A DNA stretch of 64,000 nt from Thuidium tamariscinum (GCA_947034885.2 OZ019759.1:10604501-10668500); one strand, 5' to 3'; positions 34,561 to 46,400 are shown, numbered from the stretch's first letter. The notes: generated from the letters alone by a model not told the origin. A program made the numbers and translations.

Positions 34561-35896
34561 CGGCTTTTGGGAAGCAAGCGGTCACTCACATGAGCTCTTA
34601 GTTCATGTGATTTGATGGCTGGGGTTTGGAGTTTAGAGTCACTCACGGACTACAGTTCTCACCTCCACTTTCTAAAGTACATTTTCTTCGCTTTGTCCTC
34701 TATTGTGGAGCTCAATCTTCATGGAGTTGTTCTCAATATCTAATTCTTGAATTGCTACATAGATTAAGAAGCCTTTGAGCAACTTTAGTGGTTGGCAAAT
34801 TGTGGACTTTGTGTTGCTGCTCCCAATGGAAAATTTCTCCAGAAACCAAGGCAACAATGGCGTGAAGCATTATTGGGAGGGTAACGAGGGCGCAAAGCAT
34901 TGTTAGGAGATTTTGCAGATCAGGAAGGGAGAAGGGAGAAGGTGAAGTGCATCAAGCCTTAAACCCTCCTACTGAATCCATTGTCTTCAACATGTGCTGT
35001 GTGTTAGAATTTTGAATTGCTTGTGTTTTTTGGTAAGGTCTAATACTTTGTTTTGACGCGCGTTGGCTTGTTTTCTGGTCGTCTTATCTGGGATTTTATT
35101 GCAGTAGCAGGTGCTCTCTTGCATTGCTTTACTCTTTTTTTTCTTTGGAAGAATAGGGTTCAATGTTAATGTCATTGTGGTCAGTCACTATCTGGTCAAA
35201 TTGGTTGTATTAGGAAGTGGAAGAGAAGAGGGACCAAATCCCCAGTTGTACACTGCGTAGAATTTTGAAGTTCTCAACGTGCTGTATCGTAATGTGTATA
35301 TTGTCCCGACCTCTTGTTGTACAATTTTGGTATTGCACGTACTCTTTTAGAAGGTCTTCGTTTTTTCTAAAGCAGCTAAGAACTCAGGGCCTTATACTAC
35401 TCGTTTAGGTGTACAATGCTAAGTGTCGTGAAGGTTGATTTCAGAAGAACTGTTGCCAATGACTGATTTAGGGTGGATTAACGTGAGAACCCCAACGTCT
35501 AGGACAAGCAGGGCGCGCGTTCGGAAGTGAGACGGTGAAGCACGTGAAGCTCGTTCCTTTTGGTAAAACCATCGTCTTCAGTGTGGTGGTTTGGGACATT
35601 GTTGGTGATTAGTAGGTGGTTTGGGGCATTTTTGAACTCTTTGTCCTCTCGAATAGAATAATCTTTGTTCAGTGTTGAGATGACATTGCTATGCTGTAAT
35701 CGGATCTGTAAATTTCGGGGATCAAACCCCATTTTCCAGTTGTACGGTTGTACCATATGTACAAATTGTACGCTTTGTATAGGAATTGTGCGGTCCCAAT
35801 CCCACCTCTATGTCTTTCAGTCAATTTGATTTGTTTCAATACTTGATATGTCGGTTCTAGGTGAGGGCTTATACTTCAATTTGTTGTTTGTTGTAG
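34561..35896. other. Upstream region of the coiled-coil/RING gene
   Basis: No supported gene. From 35200 on, words of the type TTGTAC and GTACAA become frequent, as in the introns downstream. It ends in TTGTTGTAG at 35895, a plausible splice acceptor for the exon starting at 35897. Confidence 0.4.
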
Positions 35897-37028
35897 TTGA
35901 AGCAAGAAATGGCACGGGTCAAAGGCAAAGGCTCTACCTTGTTGAGGCGAGCAATTACACTCAACGAACCGCAAGGGGAACCCCAAGTGGAATCCCAAGT
36001 TGATAAGGACGTTGAAGAGTGCTCTGGCACTACCGATAGCGACAATGAGTTCAAGGAGGAGGGTAAAGAGGGCAAGGGCGAGGACGATGAGGACAGTGAG
36101 GAAGGCAAGGATAGCAAGGAAGGCGAGGGTGGTGAGGAAGGCGACAAGTTTGATGGCAATGATCTCGATGATGAGCTCTAGAAACTCACCGAGCCACCAC
36201 CCGTATTAACGAGAGCCGATTTTTTTGAGAAGTATGACTTCAAAGATGAAGGGTACTTGCCAAATTGGCTGACGAAGTGGAAAGGGAAGAAATTCGATGA
36301 CAAAAAGTGTGTCAAGTTTTTTGGAAAGGCGATGGATCCCCGAGGACGCTACGGATACAACTGGAAGGACGTGAAGTCACTGCAGTTGCAGAAAAGGATA
36401 AAAGAACTCTTACGAGCTCATTATCAACGAAAAGTGCCTCGTACCCTCCTTCCTCATAAGATGGCACGGGGGATCGTTTTGGAGGAGGAAAACATCCCAA
36501 TCAATTGGGTCGCCTATGGGAAAGCTACCAATAAGTTTCAACGCCTCTACTATGACCACAATGTTATGAAGCTTGAGAAGATGAAGGGGAAGACGAAGGT
36601 GATAGGGACAATGGGTGCTTGGCGGAAACTTCATGTTGACAAGCGAGAGTTGCAGTTTGAAACTTGCAAGGGCAGAGGGAGTTCCATGGGTGGGATTGTT
36701 TTGGGGGAGGAGGAATGCAACTCCAGGTTGGAGTACTTGGGATGATTGTTGGCTCTGTTGAATTTGGAGCTGGAGGCTAGGATAGAGGCTGAACAGGAGG
36801 CAAGTGCAGTCAAAGAAAAGCGGGAAGAAAATTTGAATCATCATAAGGGGGTGCTAGAAATTGTGACTGAAAAACAAACTCAGTGCAAGAAGAAGATGCA
36901 GGAAGTGACCCCAGACGTGGTGGTGGATGTGAGGCTACCAGAGATGGTGAATGCATATGAAGATTTAGTACACGATGAAATCAACAAAGTAAATAAGTTG
37001 GAGGGCGAGATTGCTTCTTGGGGAGAGA

Positions 37029-40000
37029 TGTCGCAATACAGGGTAAGTAAATTCCCCGTTATACTCACAAAAAACACTGAAGAGTATAACTAAGTGACTC
37101 TAAAGATCGAACCCGCGAGATTCTGTGAAGTATCTAACCTTATTAAGCGATTAAGATAAGTCAGTCCTAAAATTCTCCAATCTGGTCCTAGAATTAGAAC
37201 CAGAAACACCTGAACAACCCAAAGACAATAACCTATTTTCTCGTGCAAACCGGTATTCTGACAATCCAATCCCTGACTATTCCGGTTTCCCGGAACTAAT
37301 CCGTTCCATTTAACTACAACAGATCTGTATCCTAACGGATTTTGCTCTTGGTTTCCTCTCGAAACCAATCCGTTCCGGATGGTCCGCACATATCTTTTCC
37401 GTAATCCAGTTTAACTTTGCTTCTATTTTACCATCAGAGGGGTCGCCGCTTGATTTTGTAAGTGGTAGGCCCACTGCTCCTTCCGTAACTTATAGTGGCT
37501 GAAGACCCATTGTCTATCCTCTTAACTCCTAAGTTACCCCAGATCCGGTTTGATCTCTCACAGCAGTACGGATAGAAATCCGGACTGTAGGTCACATAGA
37601 GACCCCTCGTACGATCTTCTCATACTACAACAACTTTGGAACTACTTTCCGTTCATGCAAAATCAGGTGGTTACAAGTGTATCCGTCCATTCCAACGTCG
37701 ACTAGAACTCTTTCGTTTTCCACTAGGAAAGTGAGACCTCACAGGAGATTGGACACTCAACTGGATTTCCTACCTAGGAGTTCTAGCACGACTAAGGAAT
37801 CCCTCCCTATTGTCTAGCCTAACAACGGCTTTCTCACCCGGAATCTTAAGTTCTAGAAGCGCTGAGGCACTAGAAATACACTTCCAACTCTTCCCTACCC
37901 ATTCTCATACACTTAGAAACGGAAAATAAATACCAAAGGGAGAATGCCACTTATAAAACCAGTCGCGCCTTCCTAACTCCGCGTCACGCCGCCCTGCCAA
38001 ACTTGGGAGATACACGCGCAAAGCAAGAGCAAATAAAATACACAAGGAAATGCAAAAGAAAGACTCCCAGTCCACCGCGAGGGGAATGACTTAAATAATC
38101 AGCAAAAAGCAAAAAGCGCCCATACAAGTCCGCCGCGATCAACGCTCGGCGGATCCGGTCCTACCTATTTTCAACCGGATCCCTTCCCGATCTCAGATCT
38201 AAACCGAGACGAATCCGTTCTAAACTACCCCCGAACCGGACCGGATTCCATCCCGATCCAAGTTCCTAAATCCGGACCGGATTACTTCCTGGTCCTGATC
38301 CTAAGTTTAAAACTAGAGATACAAAGAGACTATTAACTATTCCTTTACTTCTGCTACCCTAGAGCCTATCGTTGGACTATCTACCCTAGGATCTAGCTGT
38401 TGGAACACCTCGCTGAGGTTCCGGTTCCGTTCTTTGTCCATAGGGTTCGGGTTCGGAACTCCAGAGCTCGGGCTCGTAGGCGAGTCAGACAAGTCGATTG
38501 TCTTCCCCTGAGGTCCAGCAGGCGTCCACTCAAATTTCTTCGACTACGACGTCTTGTCCTTTCTTACCTTTGGAGCTAGCCCGTCGGAGAGATCCGGAAG
38601 AGATAGATCGAAAAGCCGGATTGGAATCTCCATCAACTTCCGAGTGTAATCTTCCAACCGGTCCGCAGCCTTCTGGGCCTCTACTAGAGTTGTCTCCACC
38701 TGCTCGGCGAAGTCGGAAAGGATTCGGACCACCCTACTTCCGGATAGCTTTTTCTCCTTATGGACCTCTTCATCAAACAGCCGGACCCAGAAGGCGACCG
38801 ATCTGGATTCCCCGAATGTGGCCTTCACCTACTCGGCCAGTTTGATGGTCTCCGCCACCATCTCCTTTGTAGCGGCCTCGTTCTCCTTGAGTACAAGAAG
38901 TTCCGCTTTTAGCCCATCAACTTCCTCTTGAAGTTTCCAGATCTCCGTTTCTTGCTTCTGGAGTTCCGTCGGGCTGGTGATGCAGTTCGCCACCGTGCCC
39001 GGAAGAGAGCTATCCAGCCGTCCATCCACCATAGCCGCAATCGCTTCCACGACTTGGTGCTTGACCTCCCAATTCGCTTGGATGTTGCACAAGATGGTAG
39101 TTAAGTTGTCGAACGGATCTTCTGGATCCGTTCCTTCGGACGTCGACTTCTTTGCTTCCGGCCTTTCTTCCGTGACCGGATTCTAACAACCAGGAGGCGA
39201 TCTTCTTGTGTTTGGAGGCGTGGTCTTCTATTGTTTGACCAATGGCATGACCGGTTCCTCCTCCTTATCTTCGTCATCTGGATCGGATTCAGATTTGGAC
39301 TCCATCTCTTCATCCGTCTCTGATTCTCCGTACTTCAGGAGCGTCTCTTGAGCCTTCCAAGTTTTCTCTTCCGTGTCCGTGAGGAGTTGTTGGGTGCGGT
39401 ACAGGTAGAAGAGATACGGGCAGATCGGAGTTGCCCTACTCTTCTAGATATTCCCAATCAGTCGGGAGATCAGCTCAAACATGACCCGTCCCCAGTCCAC
39501 TTTCCGCTCTCTGCTTAGAGCACCAAAAATGGTGTTGGCCAGGTTGATTGTCACCCTGGTTGGCTTTTCAAGATGCAAAACCGGAAGTATGAACTTCAGT
39601 AGGCGATTGTACTAGTCGTCGATGCAGTCCATCACCCGGAATTCGTCTTTGGGGTGTGGTGTGCCACAGAACTTGTCACGGATGATATCAACCTTCCGGC
39701 CGGCCGGCCCATGTCCTTGGTGTTTGAAGCCGTACACCGCCCTCCAATGAGCTTCCATCCATTGGTGTGGAAGCCCCTTCTTGATTTTGTCAAATTGATT
39801 CGACACCTTCCCCATTAACTCCTTCACTATCTGCTCCTCCTTGAATCCCCAGGGTTTCTCCGCAAACCCTAGGCAACCCATGAAGGCCAAGTCCTCCTTC
39901 ACGTTGGACTTCTCCGGCTCTGTGGAAGGGATGAGCGAAATCACCTTCCGGAGCTTCACTCTGCTAGGAGGAGGAGGAGTCGATCCGGTCCTCTTCCAGC

Positions 40001-40655
40001 GTAGCTGTGGCATCAGCACTACCCGGAAACCTTTCAAAGAAACTACCTCACTTCTCTCCTAGCCGCACGTCCCGTTCCTCACAATCACTCACGCAACCCA
40101 CACACACAGAGCAAGAACCACTTGCACACACAAATACACACGCACACACTTGCACAGACGCCAACTGCTCCCACAGACAGCCGCGCCACAAACAATTGCG
40201 CCACCAGCGAACACTCCACCACGTGGAAAACCAACTCACAAAACGGAAGCGAACTCAAATGCTGAGGGTTGAAAAACTCACAACGGAGCGCCTGAGAGCA
40301 AATGGGTCGACTGAAAATGTCAAGCCTTATATAGTCTTCAAAAACTGATCCGGTCTTCCAGTTTCCTAGATCCGTTCCTGATTCCATCCGGTTAGTATCC
40401 AAGTCTGGAAATAATCCATTTCGCTCTGGAAGTGCATTTGGATATAACCCGCTCCGGTTCTGCAGTAGTCCGGAAATATTCCGTTCCGGTTCCCTACTGT
40501 GATGGACCGGATTTGGTCTCTCACAATCGCTACAACATTATTCGATCCTATCCTGGATCTTATCCGTTCCCTGAACAAATTCGGATGCTAAAGTCCTGAC
40601 TTCTGTTCCTAAGACCTGCTAAACAAAAAAAAATCAAAAATATGCCTTGCCACAA
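37029..40655 (-). mobile_element. Element D
   Basis: It starts TGTCGCAATACAGGG at 37029 and ends CTTGCCACA at 40655. Target duplications AGAGA lie at 37024-37028 and 40656-40660. It is 3627 bp long with no LTR. The ends form the 8-bp imperfect inverted repeat TGTSGCAA. It is inserted in a coding exon of the coiled-coil/RING gene. Element B is its closest relative in the window. Confidence 0.88.
38337..40037 (-). pseudogene. Element D coiled-coil protein ORF
   Basis: Homologous over its length to the element B ORF, with the same start (MKGFRVVLMPQL) and end (SPTIGSRVAEVKE). The N-terminal domain carries FMGCLGFAEKPWGFKEE, HWRAVYGFKHQGHGP and KVDWG. The linker is charged and the long coiled coil contains KLQEEVDGLKAELLVLKENE. 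TAG replaces the Gln of B at 38829-38831, 39183-39185, 39228-39230 and 38544-38546. Further TAGs lie near 39435 and 39614. A single ATG-to-stop product is therefore impossible in this copy. The function is unknown and no nuclease or polymerase motif is seen. Confidence 0.7.
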
Positions 40656-41289
40656 GAGACTTTCAAGCTCGAGCAAGACCGAGTTCTAAAGTTGCAAATG
40701 CAAGTTCGTGCTTTGCAAGAGGAGGTCGCTTATCTTGGGCGTTCATCATGTGGATTTCATTTGAGACCGTTACCAATGGTGTACTCTGGGCCAGCAATAC
40801 ATAGTGAAAGAGGAGATCTCGTTTGTGCCTTCTGTGGTTTTCCATTTCCACACTTTGAGGTGGTTGTCTCTGCATGTGCATCTTTATCACCCATAGTGTG
40901 CATTGGTGAATTTCACGGAGGGCACGAAATGCTCTGCTTTGAATTGCCAACAAGTTCAGCCCATTGAATGGATTATGAGTTTTGGTTGGAGGGGTGTTCG
41001 TGGTTGTAGACACCCTGGAGGTGGTAGTGAAGAGTAGATGCAGTTGAAGGCAGAATGTGACCCTACTATCAATGGAGGATTAGCAGCAAGGGAAGATGCT
41101 GCAATGGAATTTTATGCTGCTATCCAGTACTCTAGATCAACCATCGAGGATGACGGTGAATTTCTAAAACTGCATTCTAGTTTTAATATGTTTTATTATG
41201 TTTGGAGTTGATTGTTACTTAAAGGGTATCGGAGGTCACTGATTATTTTGTACATGATGTTCACTATTGCCTTTCCAGTTTCATTGTTA

Positions 41290-41570
41290 TTATTTCTGTA
41301 CCTAAGGTTTGTACAGTTGGATAACGGTCCAAATACTTCATCAGTTGCAATTGTTCTGGGTTCATTGATTTGCACTTCATTGTTTTGGTGGTTTTTCTTA
41401 TTGTACCTGATGCGGACTACTGTCCATTCCGGTTGAATTGTTTGTATCTTTGTACCTCAGGATTGTACAGTTGGATAATGATTTGTATACTTCAATACTT
41501 GCAATTGCTTTGGACTCCTTATTCATACTTCATATTTATTGTAATCGTTCTTGTTGTACCTATTGAACAA
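41290..41570. repeat. Intronic tandem duplication
   Basis: Two diverged units of about 160 bp, each beginning with GTACCT.AGG.TTGTACAG and containing CAATTG followed by TTCTTRTTGTACCT. They lie between exons ending at 41155 and starting at 41799. Confidence 0.5.
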
Positions 41571-41823
41571 AAATTAGTACATTGTGTACAGATTACCATG
41601 TTGTTAGTATTTAGAGAGTCGTTGTATTATTCTTGTATTTTCTATTCCAATTTGAATTGTACTATGTGTACGTCTTTTTATGTACACATTGTACAAAGTT
41701 TTATATTTTGTATTATGATGTGTACCATGTTTGTATGTTTGTACCCAATGTAGATTCGGAACTTTGTTTGTGGCATTAAATATTGTGTTGTTGTGCAGCG
41801 CATAATTCTTGGGATGGAGAAGG

Positions 41824-42094
41824 CACTATAAGAAACCCCTGTCTTTGGTGACAAGCCCTAATTTTTTAATAACGGATTTTAGGTGATGTCAATGTTGACA
41901 ACTCAAAAACTTTATGTCAACAAAAATGTCCAATGTAACATCAATGTTGATAGTCCAATGCTTTTATGTTAACATTGATGTTACATTGGACATTTTTGTT
42001 GACATAAAGTTTTTGAGTTGTCAACATTGACATCACCTAAAATCCGTTATAAAAAATTAGGGCTTGTCACCAAAGACAGGGGTTTCTTATAGTG
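41824..42094. mobile_element. CACTA-type MITE (271 bp)
   Basis: A near-perfect full-length inverted repeat with termini CACTATAAGAAACCCC and its complement. The target duplication is AGG (41821-41823 and 42095-42097). The termini match the CACTA consensus (CACTAYAAGAAA). It is inserted in an exon, and removing it with one AGG leaves the frame open. The high arm identity suggests it is young and able to form a long hairpin RNA if transcribed. Confidence 0.92.
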
Positions 42095-42927
42095 AGGACG
42101 GATTAGAAGTTATATAGCACGTGCCAAGGAACTGCCAAGCAAATTTTGGGGTGATGCAGGAAGAGGTAGTCCTGCGTCGAGGCTCCAACAATGAGCAGAA
42201 GCTGCATTATCAAAAACAAAAACTAGGTATTAATTTTGAATCTTCCAATCCATGTGCGCTTTTTTTTATAGGTGTACCCACCAAAATACATTTGGTTTGG
42301 CGTTAACTATATGTTGTGTTGGAATGTAGGATGGAGGCACTTCCATCCACTGTAGACCCGAGCGAAGATGGAAGGGATGATTTTCTGGTGCGAGGCTGTC
42401 ACGATTCCTTCTGTATGGGCTGTAAGGAATGTACAACGGCATTGTAGAATTCTGGACTAGACATGTCTGGGTACATGATCCCAAGACCTTCTATTAATTT
42501 GTTTCTTTTGTTCCTTTTTTTAGGGTCTTCATATTTTTAGAACTTTTTGGATATATAGCAATGTGTGTTTTCATTCTACAGATACTTCATCATGTGGGTT
42601 TTGGGGATGTATGGGAATGATGTAGGGGGGGTTCAAGGAAGAGACGTAAGTCAAGATCCCCAGATGAAGCCTAATACATTCAAGACCTATTTGCCAGATA
42701 TAATTTTTTAGGGTGAATACTTGCCAAATGTACAAATGTATACCAATTTGTAAATGTATTCTTTTTGAACTGTATAGGCATAATGGAACACTAAATTTTG
42801 TATACAAATTTTGTACAAATTTTTACTATAAACAAGAATAATCACATTATTTTCGAAATTCTTGATTTTGTTCAATTTTGGTAAAATCAGCTCTTTTTGA
42901 AATGTAGAAGCATAACAAAAGTGTACT

Positions 42928-44141
42928 TTGTGTACAAATTTGTACAGTCCATCGTGTGACAAATGTATAAACCGGTCTAGATTCCGGACAATATTTCGAA
43001 AGAACGACCTCCATGGTGATGACATGACGGATGGTGATGGTGGACGGTGTGGGAATGAGAAACACCCTGGCAGAGAGAGCAGGGTTGAGGACACTGTGGT
43101 CGAGCCGATCGAATATGTTCTAGCGGCAGGTGGAGCCTCTGTACAAGGTGCTTCCAATTGTACACCAATGGTCACTGATGGTGAAGCCATTAGTAAAGCC
43201 ACTATGGCGACAATGTGTGCAGATGAATCCCATGTCCGCCTGGCTGATTCTGCCCATGTTACAATCGACGTTCCTAGAGAAACCAATATTGGAAGCATCA
43301 GGGAAGACGAATCCACCATGGTCGGGCTGACGGAGTGCGTTCAAGCGGCCACACCCTCAACTATCGTTGATGAACCCTCTATGAAAGCTTCTATGGAAGC
43401 CTCTGTGAAGGAGGCTTTTGATTGTGCACCACTGGCTAGTGATGGTGAAGGCACTATTGCCCCCTCTTGTGTAGAAGTGACTCTGACGTCCGAAGCCATA
43501 GAAGCCACTGTGGCGACAGTGTGGGGAAATGAATCCCTCCTCACCTTGGCTAATGCAGCTCAACACACCGTTCCTACCGAAGCCAATGTGGTGATAAAGG
43601 ATAAAAATGAAGCTACTGCTGATGAAGGCAATGTGGCCATTGAGGGGCTAAAGGCCACTGTTGATGTAGTGGATGGCAAATTAGCGGTGACTGAGGGAGG
43701 TGTTGTTGAAGAAGTCACTATGGACATAGGAGGTGGTGTTGGTGAAATTGAAAGCCTTTGTGGAAGGGAAAAAGGCGGCACTAGAGGGAAAGAGGTGGAC
43801 AACAAAACCACTAGTGGAGAGGGGGAGGGCACTAGTACGAGAGACGAAGTGGATGCAGAAGCCAATGGAGGAGAAGGCGAAGATGAAACTGCTGAAGGAA
43901 GACTGGTCAACAAAAGAATTTGGGTATGATATCCTCTAATACCTATGTCATCTTGCCTAGTCTTTTTGTGTCCACAGCATACAAGAGGAATGTTACAAGT
44001 AATTATGTGATTTCTGTTGAATGTAGGACTAAAAGGAGGAGGTCTAAAGAGGCAAGGAAGAAAAAAACAGCTAAGAGGCCGAAGCCAAGTAGACCTAAAG
44101 TGAGCAAATCAGCATTGGGGCCACCCTCTCGGCAAGTGTAA
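42928..44141 (+). CDS. Hypothetical acidic protein with degenerate internal repeats
   Basis: I do not recognise it. A long open exon (42928-43922) encodes an acidic, Ala/Val/Glu/Thr-rich, probably disordered protein. It has two diverged repeats of about 90-100 residues. Unit 1 starts near PIEYVLAAGGASVQ and unit 2 near LTECVQAATPSTIV. Both contain ATMATMCADES/ATVATVWGNES and a following LAD/LAN segment. A donor (GGGTATGA) at 43922 and an acceptor near 44028 would add a basic exon (KRRRSKEARKKKTAKRPK), a likely nuclear signal, ending at TAA 44139-44141. The exact phase is uncertain. The true start may be an acceptor downstream of 42928. It lies between the RING-like exons and the SET domain on the same strand. 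Confidence 0.45.
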
Positions 44142-44680
44142 TTTTTAATGTACAATTTTGTTAGTTTTGTTATTTTAGAATATTAGATCCACTACTACTG
44201 GCTTACATGTTGTGGAAGTTGTATTTCTGTCCCTAGGAACAATGTTGGTATGATGCACACGACTTGTCCAACGGATTAGAAAGATTTTCAATCACGGTAT
44301 GTGTACCAAGTACAAAATTCTATGCTTTAGAGGAATTTACTTATTGTACCCAATCCAAAATATCTACAATTGTATCTAAGATTCTGGATGAAGTAAAAAT
44401 GGATTCCCACGCTTCTTGCTAATGCGGTGAGTGTTGCCATGGGCATGCATGCTATTGTCTAGTTACAAAGCTTTTATGCTTGCCGTACGACACGCAAGGT
44501 TGCCTCCAGATTTCCATCCTAAACCAATATGTAAGTTTTTTTCATTTGAAAGTACAATGCTAATTTGGTTGCACTCTACATTTTTTTGCTCCCTCTACTA
44601 TCATACACTATATTTTGTGTGTTGCAATTGTACTTATTTGTACAATTCGTACTAATTGCATATATATATATACTTGATAG

Positions 44681-45522
44681 ATATTAAGGGAAGAGGCGTC
44701 ATTTTGCAAGGGAGGATGTTGGGAGGAGGAAACTTCTACTTGCCTTAGTCATTCAAATAGGTATTTCCTTCTTGAATGCAATGACTCCTGCACAAACCAT
44801 CGTTCCCGTGGCAACAAAGTTGTTCAGAAGGGATTACGGTTTCCCATAGAGGTTTTTTAGACTGGGGAGAAGGGCTAGGGATTGCGGACGAAGAAGAAAA
44901 TCCGCAAGGGGACTTTTATCTTTGAATATGTCGAGGAGATCATGACAAACGCTGAGGTCATGCAACTGAGAGGTTCTTCAAGATTTGGAGAATCAGATGC
45001 GTTTACGCTAGCAATGGATGGTGATTGGAAATCCAAGCAGTGGGGCGACAGATGATGTGGCATTGTCCATGGACAGCACCGTCTGTGGAAATGTCAGTAG
45101 ATTCCTAAACCACAGGTATTTTCCATATGTTGTATCTTTTTTATTTTGATCTACATTTGTTGATTATACAAAGTGATGGTACAAATTATATATCTGATGG
45201 TACAAACTTTACAAATTATACCTCAAATCTCATTAGATGTAGTGGTTTAATCCTAAGATGTGCAGACGCCAACCTTATTGATGTGCCCGTCCGAGTAAGC
45301 AAAGAGGATCCAAGACTCTACCATGTTACTTTTTTTGCACATGTAGCCACTCCAGTGTTGGAAGAGTTTACGTGGGATTATGGCTGTAGTTTTGAAAAGC
45401 GAGAAGTGGGTTCAGCAGTTCCCTTCCGTTGTAAGTGCAATAGCACTCACTATAGTGACTCAGTAATTGACGATCATCCAATTGGCCTCATCACTGATGT
45501 CTTGCCATCATGTGCAAACTAA
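44681..45522 (+). pseudogene. SUVR-like SET-domain histone methyltransferase, decayed
   Basis: SET-domain enzymes of the SUVR group transfer methyl groups to histone H3 lysine 9 in the nucleus. Exon 44681-45115 contains a cysteine-rich pre-SET-like part (SNRYFLLECNDSC) and the NKVVQKGL segment. It then has the SET N-terminal half (GTFIFEYVEEIMTNAEV) and ends in GNVSRFLNHR. Exon 45258-45522 continues CADANLIDVPV and has the C-terminal SET motif EFTWDYG followed by a post-SET-like CKCNS. The NHRC..ANL and TWDYG catalytic/AdoMet motifs are conserved. Breaks are TAG at 44858 and TAG at 44876 (the conserved KGWG tryptophan) and a frameshift near 45045. The intron phase is correct at 45115/45258. 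Upstream exons were not identified with confidence. Confidence 0.7.
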
Positions 45523-46025
45523 AACTGCACGTTGCATTGTGGACTATGTACACTTGTGGATTTCAGAACGAATTTAGTAGTTCTGGGTGGGTGGGTACTC
45601 GATAGGTAACATCTCTTAAACTACTATTGCTATGCAACTGCCCAACAGATGTTAATATTTGTGATACTTGTGGAAGGCATAAATGGTGGAAGAGAATATG
45701 TTTACGTATCAACAAAAAGCCCGTTAATGGCAAGGGGTACTCACAGAAGACATTTCCACCTCCAGTTCAGTACATTTTTCCAAAATTAGTATAATTTGTA
45801 CAAAATTGTACATAGAGTACCGTATATGCCTGTACTGTAAAGTACTGCGACAAGTCAGATTTGTGAACAAACTGGTATGTATATACACATCTTATAAAGT
45901 GAAGCAAATTTATTGATGAATTACAAACAAACATGACCTTAACAAATTAACCCTGCAACAACTTCATTTAGATTGTACTTTAAACAAAAGAACCACCCTA
46001 CAACTAATTGTTTTCTCTTGTCTTC

Positions 46026-46400
46026 TAAGGCCGTGCATCCCACATTATAGCCTCCATTTGTTGTCGTTGTGTAGCTGATAAAGGAGTCATAGTGAGAGAA
46101 TAGTGCTTAGTGTTGTCTTCTTCTTCACTATAGTATCCCACATTCTCAATCTAGTCTCCGTAAACGATCCAGAGTCTAGACGTCTTGCATCATATTTTCT
46201 TTCTATTGAACTTTGACAGACAATTGCATACCCTGGAACTCGATATTAATAGCTCTAGTCCACTCTAACTTCTAGCAATCTCTGAGTCTCCTCGCAATAA
46301 AAGAGCCTTGACTTCGTTAGATCCCGAGCTTGAAACCTGTCCCTTTCGCTTCTCCACGCTCTTCTTTAACCCGTGCAAGGTAACAACGCAAGTCAGCCTT
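46026..46400 (-). pseudogene. Coding-like remnant, C-terminal exon of unknown protein
   Basis: On the minus strand one frame gives a protein-like tail ending MEAIMWDARP at 46026. It contains SRLWIVYGD, TAG, IENVGYYSEEEDN, with further stops upstream, so it is broken. I cannot name the family. It might be the last exon of a gene that starts near 48687. Confidence 0.3.

Larger units (their letters stand above)
35897..42472 (+). pseudogene. Coiled-coil/RING-like gene interrupted by element D and a MITE
   Basis: The first exon reads from 35897 (MKQEMARVKGKG) through a strongly acidic region, a basic globular part (about 36200-36740) and a coiled coil (36746-37028). After element D (37029-40655) the same frame resumes exactly, counting one copy of the AGAGA duplication. 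It then gives more coiled coil and a RING-like segment (CAFCGFPFPHFEVVVSAC, then HLYHP and C..C). Exons follow at 41799-41823 plus 42098-42224, split by a MITE with the frame preserved. A cysteine-rich exon starts at about 42330 (GCHDSFCMGCKEC). Breaks are TAG at 36179, 40894 (in place of the RING-region Trp) and 41035, TGA at 36743 and a TGA near 42190, plus a 1-base loss in the RING. Downstream exons, possibly up to the SET domain, may belong to the same locus. Confidence 0.6.

Noticed and set aside
42708..43319. 203-codon minus-strand ORF
   Set aside because: Opposite the repeat-rich acidic exon. It shows no protein-like features and overlaps a low-complexity coding strand.
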